Shown here: in pieces, positions 1 to 10,101 of the stretch
How positions within the stretch are numbered: the first letter of the stretch is position 1
Layout: each line of letters starts with the position of its first letter
NCBI GenBank assembly: GCA_003402705.1
Contig: QQNF01000015.1
Location: forward strand, 1-59,784
Reading direction: 5' to 3'
DNA: 59,784 nucleotides
Origin: Verrucomicrobiota bacterium
GTDB lineage: Bacteria > Verrucomicrobiota > Verrucomicrobiia > Verrucomicrobiales > V1-33
Made by a program: the position numbers and the translations under genes
The notes under the pieces: model-generated
What the model saw: the letters and a program-made list of their open reading frames with translations, nothing else
The model's database searches: none
Told to the model about the DNA's origin: nothing

Positions 1-1
1 C

Positions 2-190
2 CCAGCCACCTCCGGAACCAGCTTCGCCTCCCGCGCCCTCGCCGCTCGCACCTATCAACTCCAGGACGCGCCCGTCCTCCAGTCATGGTCCGTCACCCGC
101 CGCTTCCCCGCCACCCCCGACTCCCGCACCGAATCGATCCCCCTCCCCACATCCCCCACCCCCCGCTACTGGCGCATCGCCACCCCCTGA
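2..190 (+). CDS. C-terminal end of a secreted protein (partial, 5' end outside window)
   Basis: Frame 2 is open from the window edge to a TGA at 188-190. Its 62 residues end in a module with Tyr-Gln-Leu-Gln, then an Ala-Pro-Val-Leu-Gln-Ser-Trp stretch, and close on Arg-Tyr-Trp-Arg. The same layout (Y-x-L/S-Q, then W, then R-F/Y-x-R at the end) closes the large secreted protein at 20766-24089, so this is probably the tail of another exported verrucomicrobial multidomain protein. Codons end mostly in C, as in the other + strand backbone genes. Nothing can be said of its catalytic part. Confidence 0.6.
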   Translation, partial: PATSGTSFASRALAARTYQLQDAPVLQSWSVTRRFPATPDSRTESIPLPTSPTPRYWRIATP

Positions 191-231
191 TCCCCCCACC
201 TCTCCCCACAAGCCCCTTCTCCGACCAAGCC

Positions 232-460
232 AGCCGCAGGCTCTGGACTGCTGGGAGAATCACAGCTCTCTCTGCGTGCGGAGCACGCCTACCCGCTCTC
301 CCAACGCGCCCCCCTCCGTACAAGCCAGCCGCAGGCTCTGGACTGCTGTGAGCATCACAGCTCTCCCTGCGCACGGAGTGCGCCTACCCGCTCTCCCAAC
401 GCGCCCCCCTCCGTACAAGCCAGCCGCAGGCTCTGGACTGCTGTGAGCATCACCGCTCTC
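232..460. repeat. Cluster of three copies of a ~63-bp dispersed repeat
   Basis: Copies lie at 232-294, 327-389 and 422-460, the last one cut short. Each starts AGCCGCAGGCTCTGGACTGC, continues through a GAGCATCACAGCTCT core and ends near GGAGCACGCCTACC. Spacers of about 30 bp (ccgctctcccaacgcgcc and similar) are also repeated. Further copies are at 9087-9357, 9872-9934 and 37141-37203. The whole 191-778 stretch has no convincing gene. It also holds a GCGCCTTC reiteration near 550-570 and a CCCCAACGGGGCCC palindrome near 612. Confidence 0.85.
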
Positions 461-778
461 AAAGTGGCACAGGCATCTTGCCTGTGACCCCAATCCCTTG
501 TGAAAGTGGAAGCGCGGCCCGCTCTCCACCACACAAGCCCCTCCACCTTCGCGCCTTCGCGCCTTCGCGTGAGCGCCAACTCACCCAACACGCCCTCGGT
601 CAACTCCGGATGCCCCAACGGGGCCCAAATGCGATAGAATGGGAACGCCCAAGGTCCGCCCCTCTCCCCACCAGCCTTCGCGCGAGCCCCACTTCGAACT
701 CCCGTGCCCCACCGCGTCTGCAGCCTTGCTTGTCAGCATTCCTCGCCTCCAATCTCCTTCGCTCGCAGGTAAGGATTC

Positions 779-1162
779 TTATCCCTGGATTGGCGACCAA
801 GGCCGCCCCCAAAGAGTGGTGCGATTCTCGGCAAATGCTGGAAAAGCGACATCTGAAAACCAGTCCTCGCGAATTCCCGGAAAGCGCATCCTCAGCTGTT
901 CCACAAACTCTTTGTATCCCCTGAACTCTTCACTCACCCAACAATGGGTGCCTGAATCATCCAACCGGAACCCGACACAGATCTCATCCACCGAAAAAAG
1001 GTCCATCTTGTAGGCAAACACCTCGATAACCTCCGACCAGAGGACCCGCCCTCGCACCACTGACCCCTCAAGAACAGAAAACCCCTCGCCGTCGCAGGCC
1101 ACCTCCCGCCGTGTGGAGCCACGCGTCATCCGCTTCGTCAGTTCGGATAGAAATGAGCGCAT
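779..1162 (-). CDS. Conserved hypothetical protein, 127 aa
   Basis: Soluble protein with no signal peptide or membrane segment. The centre reads as a short beta-rich unit (VLWSEVIEVFAYK, then DEICVGFRLDD). An amphipathic helix follows (YKEFVEQLRMRFPGI) with a Trp, and the protein ends with AFPAFAENRTTLWG. That C-terminal pattern (FPGI..W followed by FPAF..N.T.LW) recurs in small orphan proteins of soil bacteria, as far as I recall, but I cannot assign a function. It stands alone between the repeat cluster and the convergent end of the gap before the lipoprotein operon. The start is the first ATG of the open frame. Confidence 0.6.
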   Translation of the reverse strand: MRSFLSELTKRMTRGSTRREVACDGEGFSVLEGSVVRGRVLWSEVIEVFAYKMDLFSVDEICVGFRLDDSGTHCWVSEEFRGYKEFVEQLRMRFPGIREDWFSDVAFPAFAENRTTLWGRPWSPIQG

Positions 1163-1368
1163 CGTTCGGACTCCTCAGCTGAAAGCCCCGCATCCACCTC
1201 GCAAATCGGGGTGTTCAGAATCCCTTCACGGGGGTCCTCGGAAGGACACCGATGCCCCATAATCACAGCAACGGACTGGTTCATGGTCTCCACCACCATG
1301 CACCCTCCCGGGCATCTTGTCGAGCAACCCTTCCCGCCTCCGCGCGCCCCCCCACTCCCAACACGCCA

Positions 1369-1392
1369 TTCTCACTTCTCACTTCTCACTTC
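1369..1392. repeat. CACTTCT tandem microsatellite
   Basis: About three head-to-tail units of the heptamer TCTCACT/CACTTCT lie immediately past the 3' end of the esterase gene. Longer versions occur at 9369-9427, 17120-17143, 35851-35958, 36166-36197 and 41289-41306, always in gene-free DNA and in the same orientation. Confidence 0.7.
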
Positions 1393-3034
1393 CCCTCTTC
1401 GCCGTCTTCAGGTGCAGCTTCAGCAGCCTCACAATCTCCTCCACCGTCTCCGGCTTCTCCACACAACCGTGACCGTACGGCACAAACGTCTCGCTCGCCG
1501 CACTCTTCAAATGACTGCTCCAGTACGGCACCACCCCGTCCGTGCTGTTCACCCCGCCGCCCTTCCCACGGTCTCCGATCACCGAATGGTGCGGCACCCC
1601 CACCGGCACACTCTCCAGTCCTTTATAAAACGGATGCGACGGCGACAGATTCCCCACACTGATGAAATTCGCCATGTCCATCATCTCCGTCGAAATCGAA
1701 TCCGTGTTCATCTGCACCACGTTCGACAGCAGGCTCAGCGACTGACCCGGCAGCTTCACCAGCTTCGTCGCCCAACGCACAATCCCGATATTCGCCAGCC
1801 GGCTCCCGCGGTGCGGCGTCGCCACGAAGATCGCCCGCTTCACCCACGGCCGCCGCTCGAACCGCAACGAACTCACAAACTGCTTCCGGTCACTCTCGCT
1901 CATCCGCAGCTTCTCCGGCGGCACCTTGAAAAACGCATCCCACAACCGGTCCCCCGGATCACTCACCTGCATCCGGCTCAGCAACCCTCCCATGCTGTGC
2001 CCCACCAGCACCATCTCGTTCATCCCCGGATCATTGTGATCAGGATCCAGCTTCTCCCTCGACGTGTCCAGCCATTCCCGGAAATACCGCGACGTCGTCG
2101 CAATGTTCAATCCCGTCGGATACATGAAATACCACGGCTGATACGCCCGCCTCAACTCAGGATCCGCATAGATCGCATTGATCGCATTGGACCAGATGTG
2201 AGGATCCGACACCAGCCCATGCACAAACACCACCGGAATCCGCAGCGGATCATAATTGTCTAACCGGTAAATCTGACACGCATCCAGCGTCGTCTCCGGC
2301 TTCAGCATCCCCCGCAGCCCGAACTTATCCAGGGTCCCGTCGTTCATCGCCAGATGCAACGCCGCCGTGTAATTCCACGCCATCGCCCGATCCCTCCCGC
2401 CCACCTTCACCACCGGCGTCATCCGCTCCGCCTGCGGCCGATACAACCGCAGCGTCGCCACCCGAGGCTCCCCCGCCACCGCCCGCCCGAACTCAATCAT
2501 CGCCGTCACCGGCAGATTCGCCCCATTCGGCGGCAGAAACGGATACTTCTTCACCAGTTCCGCATCCCGCGCCCGCCGCACCACCACCGGAACCCCTAAC
2601 CCCTCACCAGCCGCCAGCGTCTCGCCAGCCACCAGCTTCACCTTCGACGCCAGCCGGATCTCATCCGCCAGATTCGCCGAAACCTCCCCGACCGACACCA
2701 CATCCGCCGCCGCCACCGCCCGCCACGCAAACCCGCCAGCCCCCGCCCCCACCGGCACCGACGCCCCCGTCCAGGTCCGCGGCGACGACATCTTCTGCTG
2801 CGCCAGCAGCACCGTCTCCACCGCCCGCTCGTACGCCGCCTCCACCTCCGGCCCGCCCCTCCCTGCCGCCAGTTGATCCCACGCCGCCGCCGCCTCCGTC
2901 AGCGCCCCGTGCAGCCGATGGCTCGCCACCGGCCCGCGATGCGGGGCCTGACAAGACGCTAGCACCGCCGCCAGCAACGCCACTCCCGACACCCGCCGGA
3001 CTCTCACCATAACACAGGGTTCAATCTTCATCAT
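1379..3034 (-). CDS. Lipoprotein alpha/beta-hydrolase (esterase/lipase-like)
   Basis: 551 aa. The N-terminus has a basic start, a hydrophobic run and a lipobox LAAVLASC with Cys28, so the protein is probably membrane-anchored on the outside of the inner membrane or in the periplasm. The C-terminal half is an alpha/beta-hydrolase: VVFVHGLVSD near residue 270 supplies the oxyanion region and GHSMGG (345-350) the nucleophile elbow Ser. A late TDGVVPYWSS segment and a GHG near the C-terminus fit the acid and histidine. The fold resembles PGAP1/DUF676-type lipases; the substrate is unknown. It starts 12 bp after the stop of the gene at 3047-4345, so the two are probably co-transcribed. The start could also be Met9. 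Confidence 0.8.
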   Translation of the reverse strand: MMKIEPCVMVRVRRVSGVALLAAVLASCQAPHRGPVASHRLHGALTEAAAAWDQLAAGRGGPEVEAAYERAVETVLLAQQKMSSPRTWTGASVPVGAGAGGFAWRAVAAADVVSVGEVSANLADEIRLASKVKLVAGETLAAGEGLGVPVVVRRARDAELVKKYPFLPPNGANLPVTAMIEFGRAVAGEPRVATLRLYRPQAERMTPVVKVGGRDRAMAWNYTAALHLAMNDGTLDKFGLRGMLKPETTLDACQIYRLDNYDPLRIPVVFVHGLVSDPHIWSNAINAIYADPELRRAYQPWYFMYPTGLNIATTSRYFREWLDTSREKLDPDHNDPGMNEMVLVGHSMGGLLSRMQVSDPGDRLWDAFFKVPPEKLRMSESDRKQFVSSLRFERRPWVKRAIFVATPHRGSRLANIGIVRWATKLVKLPGQSLSLLSNVVQMNTDSISTEMMDMANFISVGNLSPSHPFYKGLESVPVGVPHHSVIGDRGKGGGVNSTDGVVPYWSSHLKSAASETFVPYGHGCVEKPETVEEIVRLLKLHLKTAKRGSEK

Positions 3035-3046
3035 AACGTTTCAAAT

Positions 3047-4345
3047 TCAGGATTTCCCAGCATAAATCACCGTCCACCCGGACTGCTTCAGCGCCCGATC
3101 CGCCGCCACCGTCAGCGGCCCCGTCGACAGCAGCACCCGGTTCGGAGCCACCGGAGCCGTCCCCGCAAACTTCGCCGTCCGCGCCGTCCACGGCAGATAA
3201 TCCACCGCCGCCGCCACCACCAGCGAACCATCCCGCGTCGTCGCCACCGGCAACGGCGCATGCACCGTCAGCGATGCCAGCGTCCCCTTCGCCCGATGAT
3301 AACTCGACAGCATCTCCACCGTCCGGCAGAAAAACCGCGCCTGCACTTCCGACGCCGCCCCGCTCGCCAGCGCCACCACCCGATCCAATCCCGCCACCCC
3401 ACCCAGCCCGCCCACCGCCTTCACAAACCTCGTCTCCAGCGTCGGCGTGAAAAATCCGTTGTCCAGAAACGCCGTCGCCGATGCCGAACTCACCCCTAGC
3501 CGCTGCAACTTGCCCGCGTTGATCTCCTTCACCTTCGACGGCGGCATCGTCAGCACATACTCATCCACCTTCTGCGTCACCGTCAGCGGCATCGCCACCG
3601 CCGAAATCCCGAAACTCGTCAGGGTCGACCCCGTAAACGACAACACCGCAAACTCATTCAGCTTCCCCGCCAGCACCGGATTCGTCGTGTACGGATCCAC
3701 CCCCAGCTTCGCCGCCCATTGCTGCCGGCTCCGGCTCGCCGCCATCGGATCCTGCACCGGCCGCCCCGCCCTCTCCTCCGCCGACGCCGAATAACTCCCC
3801 GTCTGCTGATACCGGTCCTCCCGCGCCTGCGCCTGCTTCTGCGCCGCACGCCCCAGTTCCTGCGCCCCCTTCCCCACCCGCTTGAACAATCCCGCAATCC
3901 CCGCCGGCGCTTTCTTGATGCTGCCCACCGGATCCTTCACAATGTGCGCCGCCGCCTCAAACGGCTTCGCCGCCGCCTCGCCCGCCGCCTTCAGAAACAC
4001 CCCCGTCTTGCTCACCCGGTCCAACTCCCTGATCGCATACAACTCCCGCACCCGCTCCTCCAGCATCTCAATCCCCAGACACCCGAACGTCCCGTACTCG
4101 CACTCCAGCGTGTACCACCCAGCATAACCATCCGTCGGTGCCTGATCCCTCACCCGCCACCCAGGCCCCGACAGCAACCGCCCCGGCAACACCGTCTGCA
4201 CCGGCATCGACCCCACCGTCTCCACCGGAATCCCCGGCACCGCCACCCCAGGCGCAGCCGGCACGGCCACTCCAGGCGTCTGCGATCCCACCGGAAGCGT
4301 GGTCGCCACAGCCATCACAAATGCAATCTGTACGTTCAGTCTCAT
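3047..4345 (-). CDS. Secreted hypothetical protein, operon partner of the esterase
   Basis: I place the start at the ATG at 4345, because it begins a good signal peptide (MRLNVQIAFVMAVATTLP, then an Ala/Pro/Val-rich linker). The open frame extends 23 codons further upstream with no such feature. The mature protein (about 410 aa) has a segment with a Cys-Glu-Tyr-Gly-Thr-Phe-Gly-Cys pair near its N-terminus, a charged helical region rich in Lys/Gln/Ala (roughly residues 130-210), then a hydrophobic beta-rich domain. No catalytic motif is recognisable. The 12-bp spacing to the lipoprotein esterase suggests a joint envelope function. Confidence 0.65.
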   Translation of the reverse strand: MRLNVQIAFVMAVATTLPVGSQTPGVAVPAAPGVAVPGIPVETVGSMPVQTVLPGRLLSGPGWRVRDQAPTDGYAGWYTLECEYGTFGCLGIEMLEERVRELYAIRELDRVSKTGVFLKAAGEAAAKPFEAAAHIVKDPVGSIKKAPAGIAGLFKRVGKGAQELGRAAQKQAQAREDRYQQTGSYSASAEERAGRPVQDPMAASRSRQQWAAKLGVDPYTTNPVLAGKLNEFAVLSFTGSTLTSFGISAVAMPLTVTQKVDEYVLTMPPSKVKEINAGKLQRLGVSSASATAFLDNGFFTPTLETRFVKAVGGLGGVAGLDRVVALASGAASEVQARFFCRTVEMLSSYHRAKGTLASLTVHAPLPVATTRDGSLVVAAAVDYLPWTARTAKFAGTAPVAPNRVLLSTGPLTVAADRALKQSGWTVIYAGKS

Positions 4346-4523
4346 CCCCCACGCATCCACACATCCCAGCCCCTCAGCAAGCGCGAGTCGTCCCTCCCCG
4401 CATCCGCCGCTCAACCAGCGCCCGCCCCTCTCACCCGCAATGCTTCTGACTCTTCAGCTTTCCCGCATAACCAGAAACTGCCATCTATGCGGCGGGCTGC
4501 AGTAGCCAGCCCACCCTTCCTCC

Positions 4524-7433
4524 ATGCACCCAGCCTACTTCGAAACCCGCTTCCGCACCGATTCCCCACCCGACCACTGGCCGCCCACCTTCGCCATCAT
4601 CACCGCCCACGCCACGACCGGCGAAACATGGTCCCCAGAACAGAACGCCGCCGCCGACCAAGCCCTCGAATCCCGTCTCCACGCCACCGCCACATGGCTC
4701 CATCGCCTCACCGGATACTCCCCATCCACCGCCCACGCTGAACACGGCTGGGCCGCCGCCATCTCATGGAACGACGCCTGCAACCTCGGCATCGAATTCC
4801 TCCAGGACGCCATCTACTGGGTCGACCAAAACCAACTCAACGTCACCTTCTGCGACCACCGCCGCCAACCCATCCCCGTCGCCCCCTTCTCCGCCGTCCC
4901 AGGCAATCTCACGCTCCCCGCACAACAGGCCACGCTCTCATGGCAAGGCGCCGCCCAGCCCGGTGCCACATGGTCCATCTCGCCGGCCCCCGGCAATGTC
5001 TCCAGCCTAACCATCAACGGCACCGGCTCAGTCTCCGTCTCCCCATCCGCCACCACCACCTACACGCTCACCGTCACCGACGTCTTCGGCTCAGCCTCCG
5101 CCACCACCTCCGTCGGCGTCAACGATCCCCAGCTCCCCCTCATCCTCAATGAGGTCATGGCCGCCAACGACGGCTTCCTCGCCGACGAAAACGGCGACAC
5201 GCCAGACTGGCTCGAACTCCGCAATCCTAATACGTTCTCCGTCAGCGCCGGCGGCTGGCGTCTCCGCGACAGCGGCAGCGACTGGGCCATCCCCGCCAAC
5301 ACCATCATCCAAGGCAACGGCTACCTCCGCATCTTCGCGTCCGGCAAGGACCGCACCGACCCCACCCGCAATCTCCACACCAATTTCAGCCTCAGCGCCG
5401 ACGGCGAATCCCTCGCCCTCTTCGCCCCAGGCACCACCACCGCCGCCTCCTCCCTGCCCGCCTCGGTCATCTTCCCCGACAACATCTCATGGGGCCGCCC
5501 CGCCAACTCCGACCCTCCATCCTATCTCGCCACGCCCACACCCGGAGCCGCCAACAGCCCAGCCGGTCAGCCCGGCCCGCGCATCGACAATGTCCGCTCA
5601 GGCCTGACAAACCCCGACGGCTCGGAACGCCAGCCTGTCCTCCCAACCCTCGAAAGCGGCACCGTCGCCGCCGACAGCATCGACCAGTTCAGCGGCACGC
5701 AAGGCAAGGACGGCTGGCGCTACGGCTTCGCCACCGCCACCACCCTCACCTACAACCCCGCCGCCTTCACGCCCTTCCCCGGCAGCGAAAACTCCGGCGC
5801 ATGGTCCGCCGCCTCCCAGAACTGGAACGCCGCCAACTCCCAATGGGGCCCCTCATGGGAACGCGGGCTCTCCTCGGCCCCCAATACCGACCTCGGTCGC
5901 GACTACTCCCTCCCCAGTCTCTCCGGCGGCACCAGCAGCCCAGTCCGACGCTGGACCGCTTCCTTCTCCGGCCCAGCCGTCCTCTCAGGCTTCTTCCACA
6001 CCGTCGCCAACGCCGGCGACGGCACGCGCTGGCAGATCTTCCGCAATGCCACTCCTCTCCTCGACGCCGATCCCCTCACCGCCGGCGCCCAACCCATCGC
6101 CGTCCTCGGCACCCTCCGCCGATTCGCCATCCCCGTCACCCTAACGCTCGGCGACTCCATCGACGTGGTCTGCGACGCCAACGCCTCCGAAACCAGCGAC
6201 ACGTCCCGCTCATGGCTCCGCATCTACCGGAACCCCGAATCCTTCTCCCCAACCATCCACGACGCCTCCCTCCCCATCCTCACCTCCATCAGTCCCACCG
6301 GCGGCCCCGTCACCACCGCCACGCTCTTCTATACCATCGGCTTCGCCACGGAACGATCACTCCCCATGGCCGCCTCCGGCACCACATGGTCGGCCTCCAT
6401 CCCTCTCTCTAACGTCCCCGCAGGTTCCATGATCCGCTGGCGCATCGCCGCCACCGACGCCGCCGGAGGCTCACGCACTTCCCCTCCGTTCCCCTCACCC
6501 ACCGATTCCCCGAAATACCACGGCACCGTCGCCTCCGAACGCAACCCCGCCTCCCGCCTCACCACGCTCTCCCTCTTCATCCAGAACCAGTCCGCCTCGG
6601 AATCCACCACCGGAACCCGCGCCAGTCTCTTCTGGAACGGCCGCTTCTACGACAACCTCGACATCAATCTCCATTCCTCTAACGCCTACGCCAAACGCAG
6701 CTGGGACATCGACTTCAACCGCGGCCACCGCTTCAAGTTCACCAGCTCCGGCGCCGGCCACACCGACATCAATCTCCTCACCAACTGGCGCGACCGCGCC
6801 AAACTCCGCAACCCGCAGAGCTATCACATGTTCCGTCTCGCCGGCCATCCCTCCCTCCCCTGCGAAACCGTCCGTCTCCAGCTCAACGGCATCTTCCACT
6901 CCACCTGCGACCTCACCGGCGAACTCAACGAGGGCATCCTCGAAGAAGCCGGACTCGACCCCAATGGTGCCCTCTACAAGATGCAGAACGTCTTCAACTC
7001 CTCTCCCTCCCACGCCACCACCAGCGTCGAAAAACGCACCCGCAAATGGGAATCCGGCAACGCCGACCTAGCCGCTCTCCTCGCAGGTCTCGTCAATCTC
7101 TCCAACGCCAACGACTCCATCGGGCTCCCCACCGCCACCAGCCCGCGCTTCCGCTTCCTGACTGACCAAGTCGACGTCGCCGCCTCCGTCAACTTCATCG
7201 CCGCCATGTTCTTCAGCTCCAGCTACGACTGGGGCCACAAAAATTACGCGCTCTACCGCGACTCCGATCGCTCCACCCGCTGGTCTCCCATCCCATGGGA
7301 CCTCGACCTCAGCTGGGGCCACTACTACGACGGCTCAGCCATCGCCAATACCTACTTCGATGACGTCATCCGCACCAACACCAATGACGGCTCCATGCAC
7401 AACTTCTCCCTCAATCACAATCAGATGGAGTAG
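4524..7433 (+). pseudogene. DUF3293-CotH/lamin-tail chimera, 5' part, ending at an in-frame TAG
   Basis: Residues 1-124 are a complete DUF3293 protein, about 87% identical to the intact copy at 9438-9821. At residue 125 the frame runs straight into an Ig-like domain (about 125-200), a lamin-tail domain (about 205-320; LNEVMAANDG, then DWLELRNP), a jelly-roll-like region and a CotH kinase-like domain (from about 620). CotH proteins of this type are exported, but here no signal peptide remains. The frame stops at TAG 7431-7433, after QME, in the middle of the CotH domain. The same frame then stays open to 9053. I read it as a gene that lost its own 5' end by recombination and later gained a nonsense mutation. 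Confidence 0.75.
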
Positions 7434-9053
7434 TCCCCGCCGATCCGCAATTCCCTCCTCGGCTATCTCCTCGACGACCCCACCACCAAAGCCATGATCC
7501 AACGCCGGGTCCGCCACCTAGCCGATCAGTTCCTCCTCCCCTCAGGCCCAGCCCCGGAAATCGAATCCCGCATGCTCGCCCTCACCGATAAGGTCGATCC
7601 CCCCGACGTCCCCGAAAGCGACGCCGACCTCGACCTCCGCATCTGGGGCTTCTGGAATCAGCACCAGACCGCTTCCGTCTCCTACATCCCCCGCTCCGCA
7701 CGCGACGAAACCAATCGCATCCTCTCCACCTTCGTCCCCGCCCGCCGCGGTCTCATCTTCCAGAACAATCCCCCCCTCGGCCCCACCTACGGCGGCCCGC
7801 TCCCGCCTAGCCAACCCACCGCCCCGCTCGTCTCCTTCGGCTCGTTCGACGCCAACCCCACCTCCGGCAATCAGGACCACGAATTCATCGAAATCACCAA
7901 TCGCTCCTCCGTCTTCATCGACCTCACCGGCTGGCAACTCTCCGGCGGCGTCACCTTCACGTTCCCCGCAGGCAGTGTCATCAGCCCGCCAGGCAACACC
8001 CGCTTCGACGGTCGTCTCATCATCGCCAAATCCGCCACCGGCTGGCGCTCCCGCCCTTCCTCCCCCAAATCCGGCGAGGGCCGTCTCGTCCTCATGGCCT
8101 ACGACGGCCAGTTGTCCTCCAAGGGCGACTCCGTCCAGCTCCGCAATCCCTCCGGCACCATCGTCGACACCCTAACCGTCCCGCCCGCCCCGAGCGACCA
8201 GCAGCGCTTCCTCCGCGTCACCGAACTCCATTACCGCCCGCTCCCCATCTCCACCGACGAATCCGCCGCCGATCCCTTCGCCACGTCCGCCGACTTCGAA
8301 TTCATCGAACTCATCAACACGTCCACCTCCCCACTCGACATCAGCGGCACTTCCTTCACGAACGGCATCACTTGGACTTTCCCCCAAAACACCTCCCTCG
8401 CCCCGTCCCAGCGCATCGTCGTCGCCCGCCGTCCTTCCGCCCTCGCCCTCCGCTCTCCTAACCTCCCCGCCGCCTCAGTCTTCGGCCCGTTCTCCGGCTC
8501 GCTCGACAACGCCGGCGAACGCATCACCCTCCGCGACGCCGCCGGCGAACAGATCCTCTCGTTCGTCTACGACAACAACGCCCCATGGCCCACCGAACCA
8601 GATGGCACCGGACCCAGTCTCGTCCTCATCTCCCCATCCCTGAATCCCGACCTCCCCGAAAACTGGCGCCCTAGCACCTCCATCCACGGCAACCCCACCA
8701 CCTCCGACTCCATCCCGTTCACCGGCAACCCAGACGCCGACGCCGACCTCGATGGCATCCCCGCTCTCCTCGAATACGCCCTCGGCTCCAGCGATTCCTC
8801 CCCCTCACCCGCCCCCACCCCGGAATACTCCCCACTCAATCGCACGCTCTCCCTCGTCCACGCCTCCGCCGCCGACGCCGCTTCCCTAACCATCGAATCC
8901 AGCCCCGACCTCGCCTCATGGTCCTCCCCAGGCCCCCTCACCCGCCTCGGCGCCAACTCCCTCCCCGGCGGCCTCACCCGCACCACATGGTCCCTCACCC
9001 CCTCCACCAACACCCCACGCCTCTTCACCCGCACCCGCGCCTCCCTCCGCTAA
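7434..9053 (+). pseudogene. CotH/lamin-tail protein, 3' part, in frame after the TAG
   Basis: This segment continues the reading frame of 4524-7433 with no shift; the first in-frame ATG is at 7494. It encodes the end of the CotH domain (LLGYLLDDPTTKAMIQRRV, just after the stop), two more lamin-tail domains (around HEFIEITNRS and FEFIELINTS) and a short C-terminal module with SLTIESSPDLASW. If the TAG were a sense codon the whole product would be about 1510 aa. Codon use stays strictly C-ending on both sides of the TAG, so the disruption is recent, or a sequencing error, or the codon is read through. Confidence 0.75.
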
Positions 9054-9086
9054 CCCCCTCTCCGAACCAGCCCCCTCCGAACCAGC

Positions 9087-9357
9087 GCGCCGCAGGCTCT
9101 GTACTGCTGTGAGCATCACAGCTCTCTCTGCGTGCGGAGCACGCCTACCAGCCCCTCCCAACCAGCCCCCCTCCGAACCAGCCCGCCGCAGGCTCTGTAC
9201 TGCTGTGAGCCATCACAGCTCTCTCTGCGTGCGGAGCACGCCTACCAGCCCCTCCCAACCAGCCCCCTCCGAACCAGCTCCCCTCCGAACCAGCGCGCCG
9301 AAGGCTCTTTACTGCTGTGAGCATCACAGCTCTCTCTGCGTGCGGAGCACGCCTACA
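9087..9357. repeat. Three further copies of the ~63-bp dispersed repeat
   Basis: Copies lie at about 9087-9149, 9184-9246 and 9293-9355, in the same orientation as the 232-460 cluster. They are separated by spacers rich in CCCTCCGAACCAG. The copies differ from the first cluster by GTACTGC or TTACTGC for GGACTGC, and the second copy carries one extra C. The CACTTCT microsatellite at 9369-9427 follows directly and fills the space up to the DUF3293 start. Confidence 0.85.
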
Positions 9358-9368
9358 AGCACCCCTCC

Positions 9369-9427
9369 CCACTTCCCACTTCCCACTTCTCACTTCCCAC
9401 TTCTCACTTCTCACTTCTCACTTCCCC
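9369..9427. repeat. CACTTCT / CACTTCC tandem microsatellite
   Basis: Roughly eight head-to-tail heptamers (ACTTCCC then ACTTCTC) end 10 bp before the start codon of the DUF3293 gene. Being a multiple-copy 7-mer close to a start codon, it could change promoter spacing by slippage. That is inference only. Confidence 0.75.
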
Positions 9428-9437
9428 CCCTTCCTCT

Positions 9438-9821
9438 ATGCACCCAGCCCACCTCGAAACGCGCTTCCGCACCGATTCCCGACCCGACGACTGGCCGCCC
9501 GCCTTCGCCATCATCACCGCCTTCGCCACGACCGGCGACACATGGTCTCCGGAACAGAACGCCGCCGCCGACCAAGCCCTCGAATCCCGTCTCCGCGCCA
9601 CCGCCACGTGGCTCCATCGCCTCACCGGCTACTCCCCATCCACCGCCCACGCTGAACCCGGTTGGGCCGCCGCCATCTCATGGCACGACGCCTGCAACCT
9701 CGGCCTCGAATTCCTCCAGGACGCCATCTACTGGGTCGATCACGACCAACTCAGCGTCACCCTCTGCGACCACCGCCGCCAATCCATCCCCGTCGCCCCC
9801 TTCTCCGCCCGCCTCGACTGA
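9438..9821 (+). CDS. DUF3293 domain protein, intact paralogue
   Basis: 127 aa, the normal length for DUF3293, from ATG 9438 to TGA 9819-9821. The N-terminus (HLETRFRTD), the central TGYSPSTAHAEPGW and the C-terminal CDHRRQSIPV match the family; its function is unknown. It differs from the fused copy at 4524-4895 at only 16 of 124 residues, and the nucleotide match is about 90%. The last three codons (Arg-Leu-Asp-stop) are exactly where the fused copy instead runs into Ig-like sequence. This is therefore the reference copy that defines the fusion joint. Confidence 0.8.
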   Translation: MHPAHLETRFRTDSRPDDWPPAFAIITAFATTGDTWSPEQNAAADQALESRLRATATWLHRLTGYSPSTAHAEPGWAAAISWHDACNLGLEFLQDAIYWVDHDQLSVTLCDHRRQSIPVAPFSARLD

Positions 9822-9871
9822 TCACGCCCTCTCCCAACACGCCCCATCTCAAATCTCAAATCCCCTCATCG

Positions 9872-9934
9872 CGCCGCAGGCTCTGGACTGCTGGGAGCAT
9901 CACAGCTCTCCCTGCGTGCGGAGCACGCCTACCC
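9872..9934. repeat. Single copy of the ~63-bp dispersed repeat
   Basis: One full copy (GCCGCAGGCTCTGGACTGC through GCACGCCTACC) lies between the DUF3293 gene and the restriction operon. A scrap (GCGCGCCGCAG) follows near 9957. The rest of the gap to 10101 shows no gene. Confidence 0.8.
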
Positions 9935-10101
9935 GCCCCTCCGAACCAGGCAACCAGCGCGCCGCAGCGGAAGTATCCCGACTAAACCGCGACCGGGGAG
10001 TCCAATGCGCCACCCGATCACACGCCCCCGGCACGATCTGTGAGGGTCGGACATCAGCGCTTCCACGGCAGGCAACTCCGACGTGCGCTTCGCCTTCTTC
10101 G

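Noticed and set aside
232..460. CRISPR array
   Set aside because: Repeats are about 63 bp, spacers of about 30 bp are themselves repeated and not unique, and no cas gene is present.
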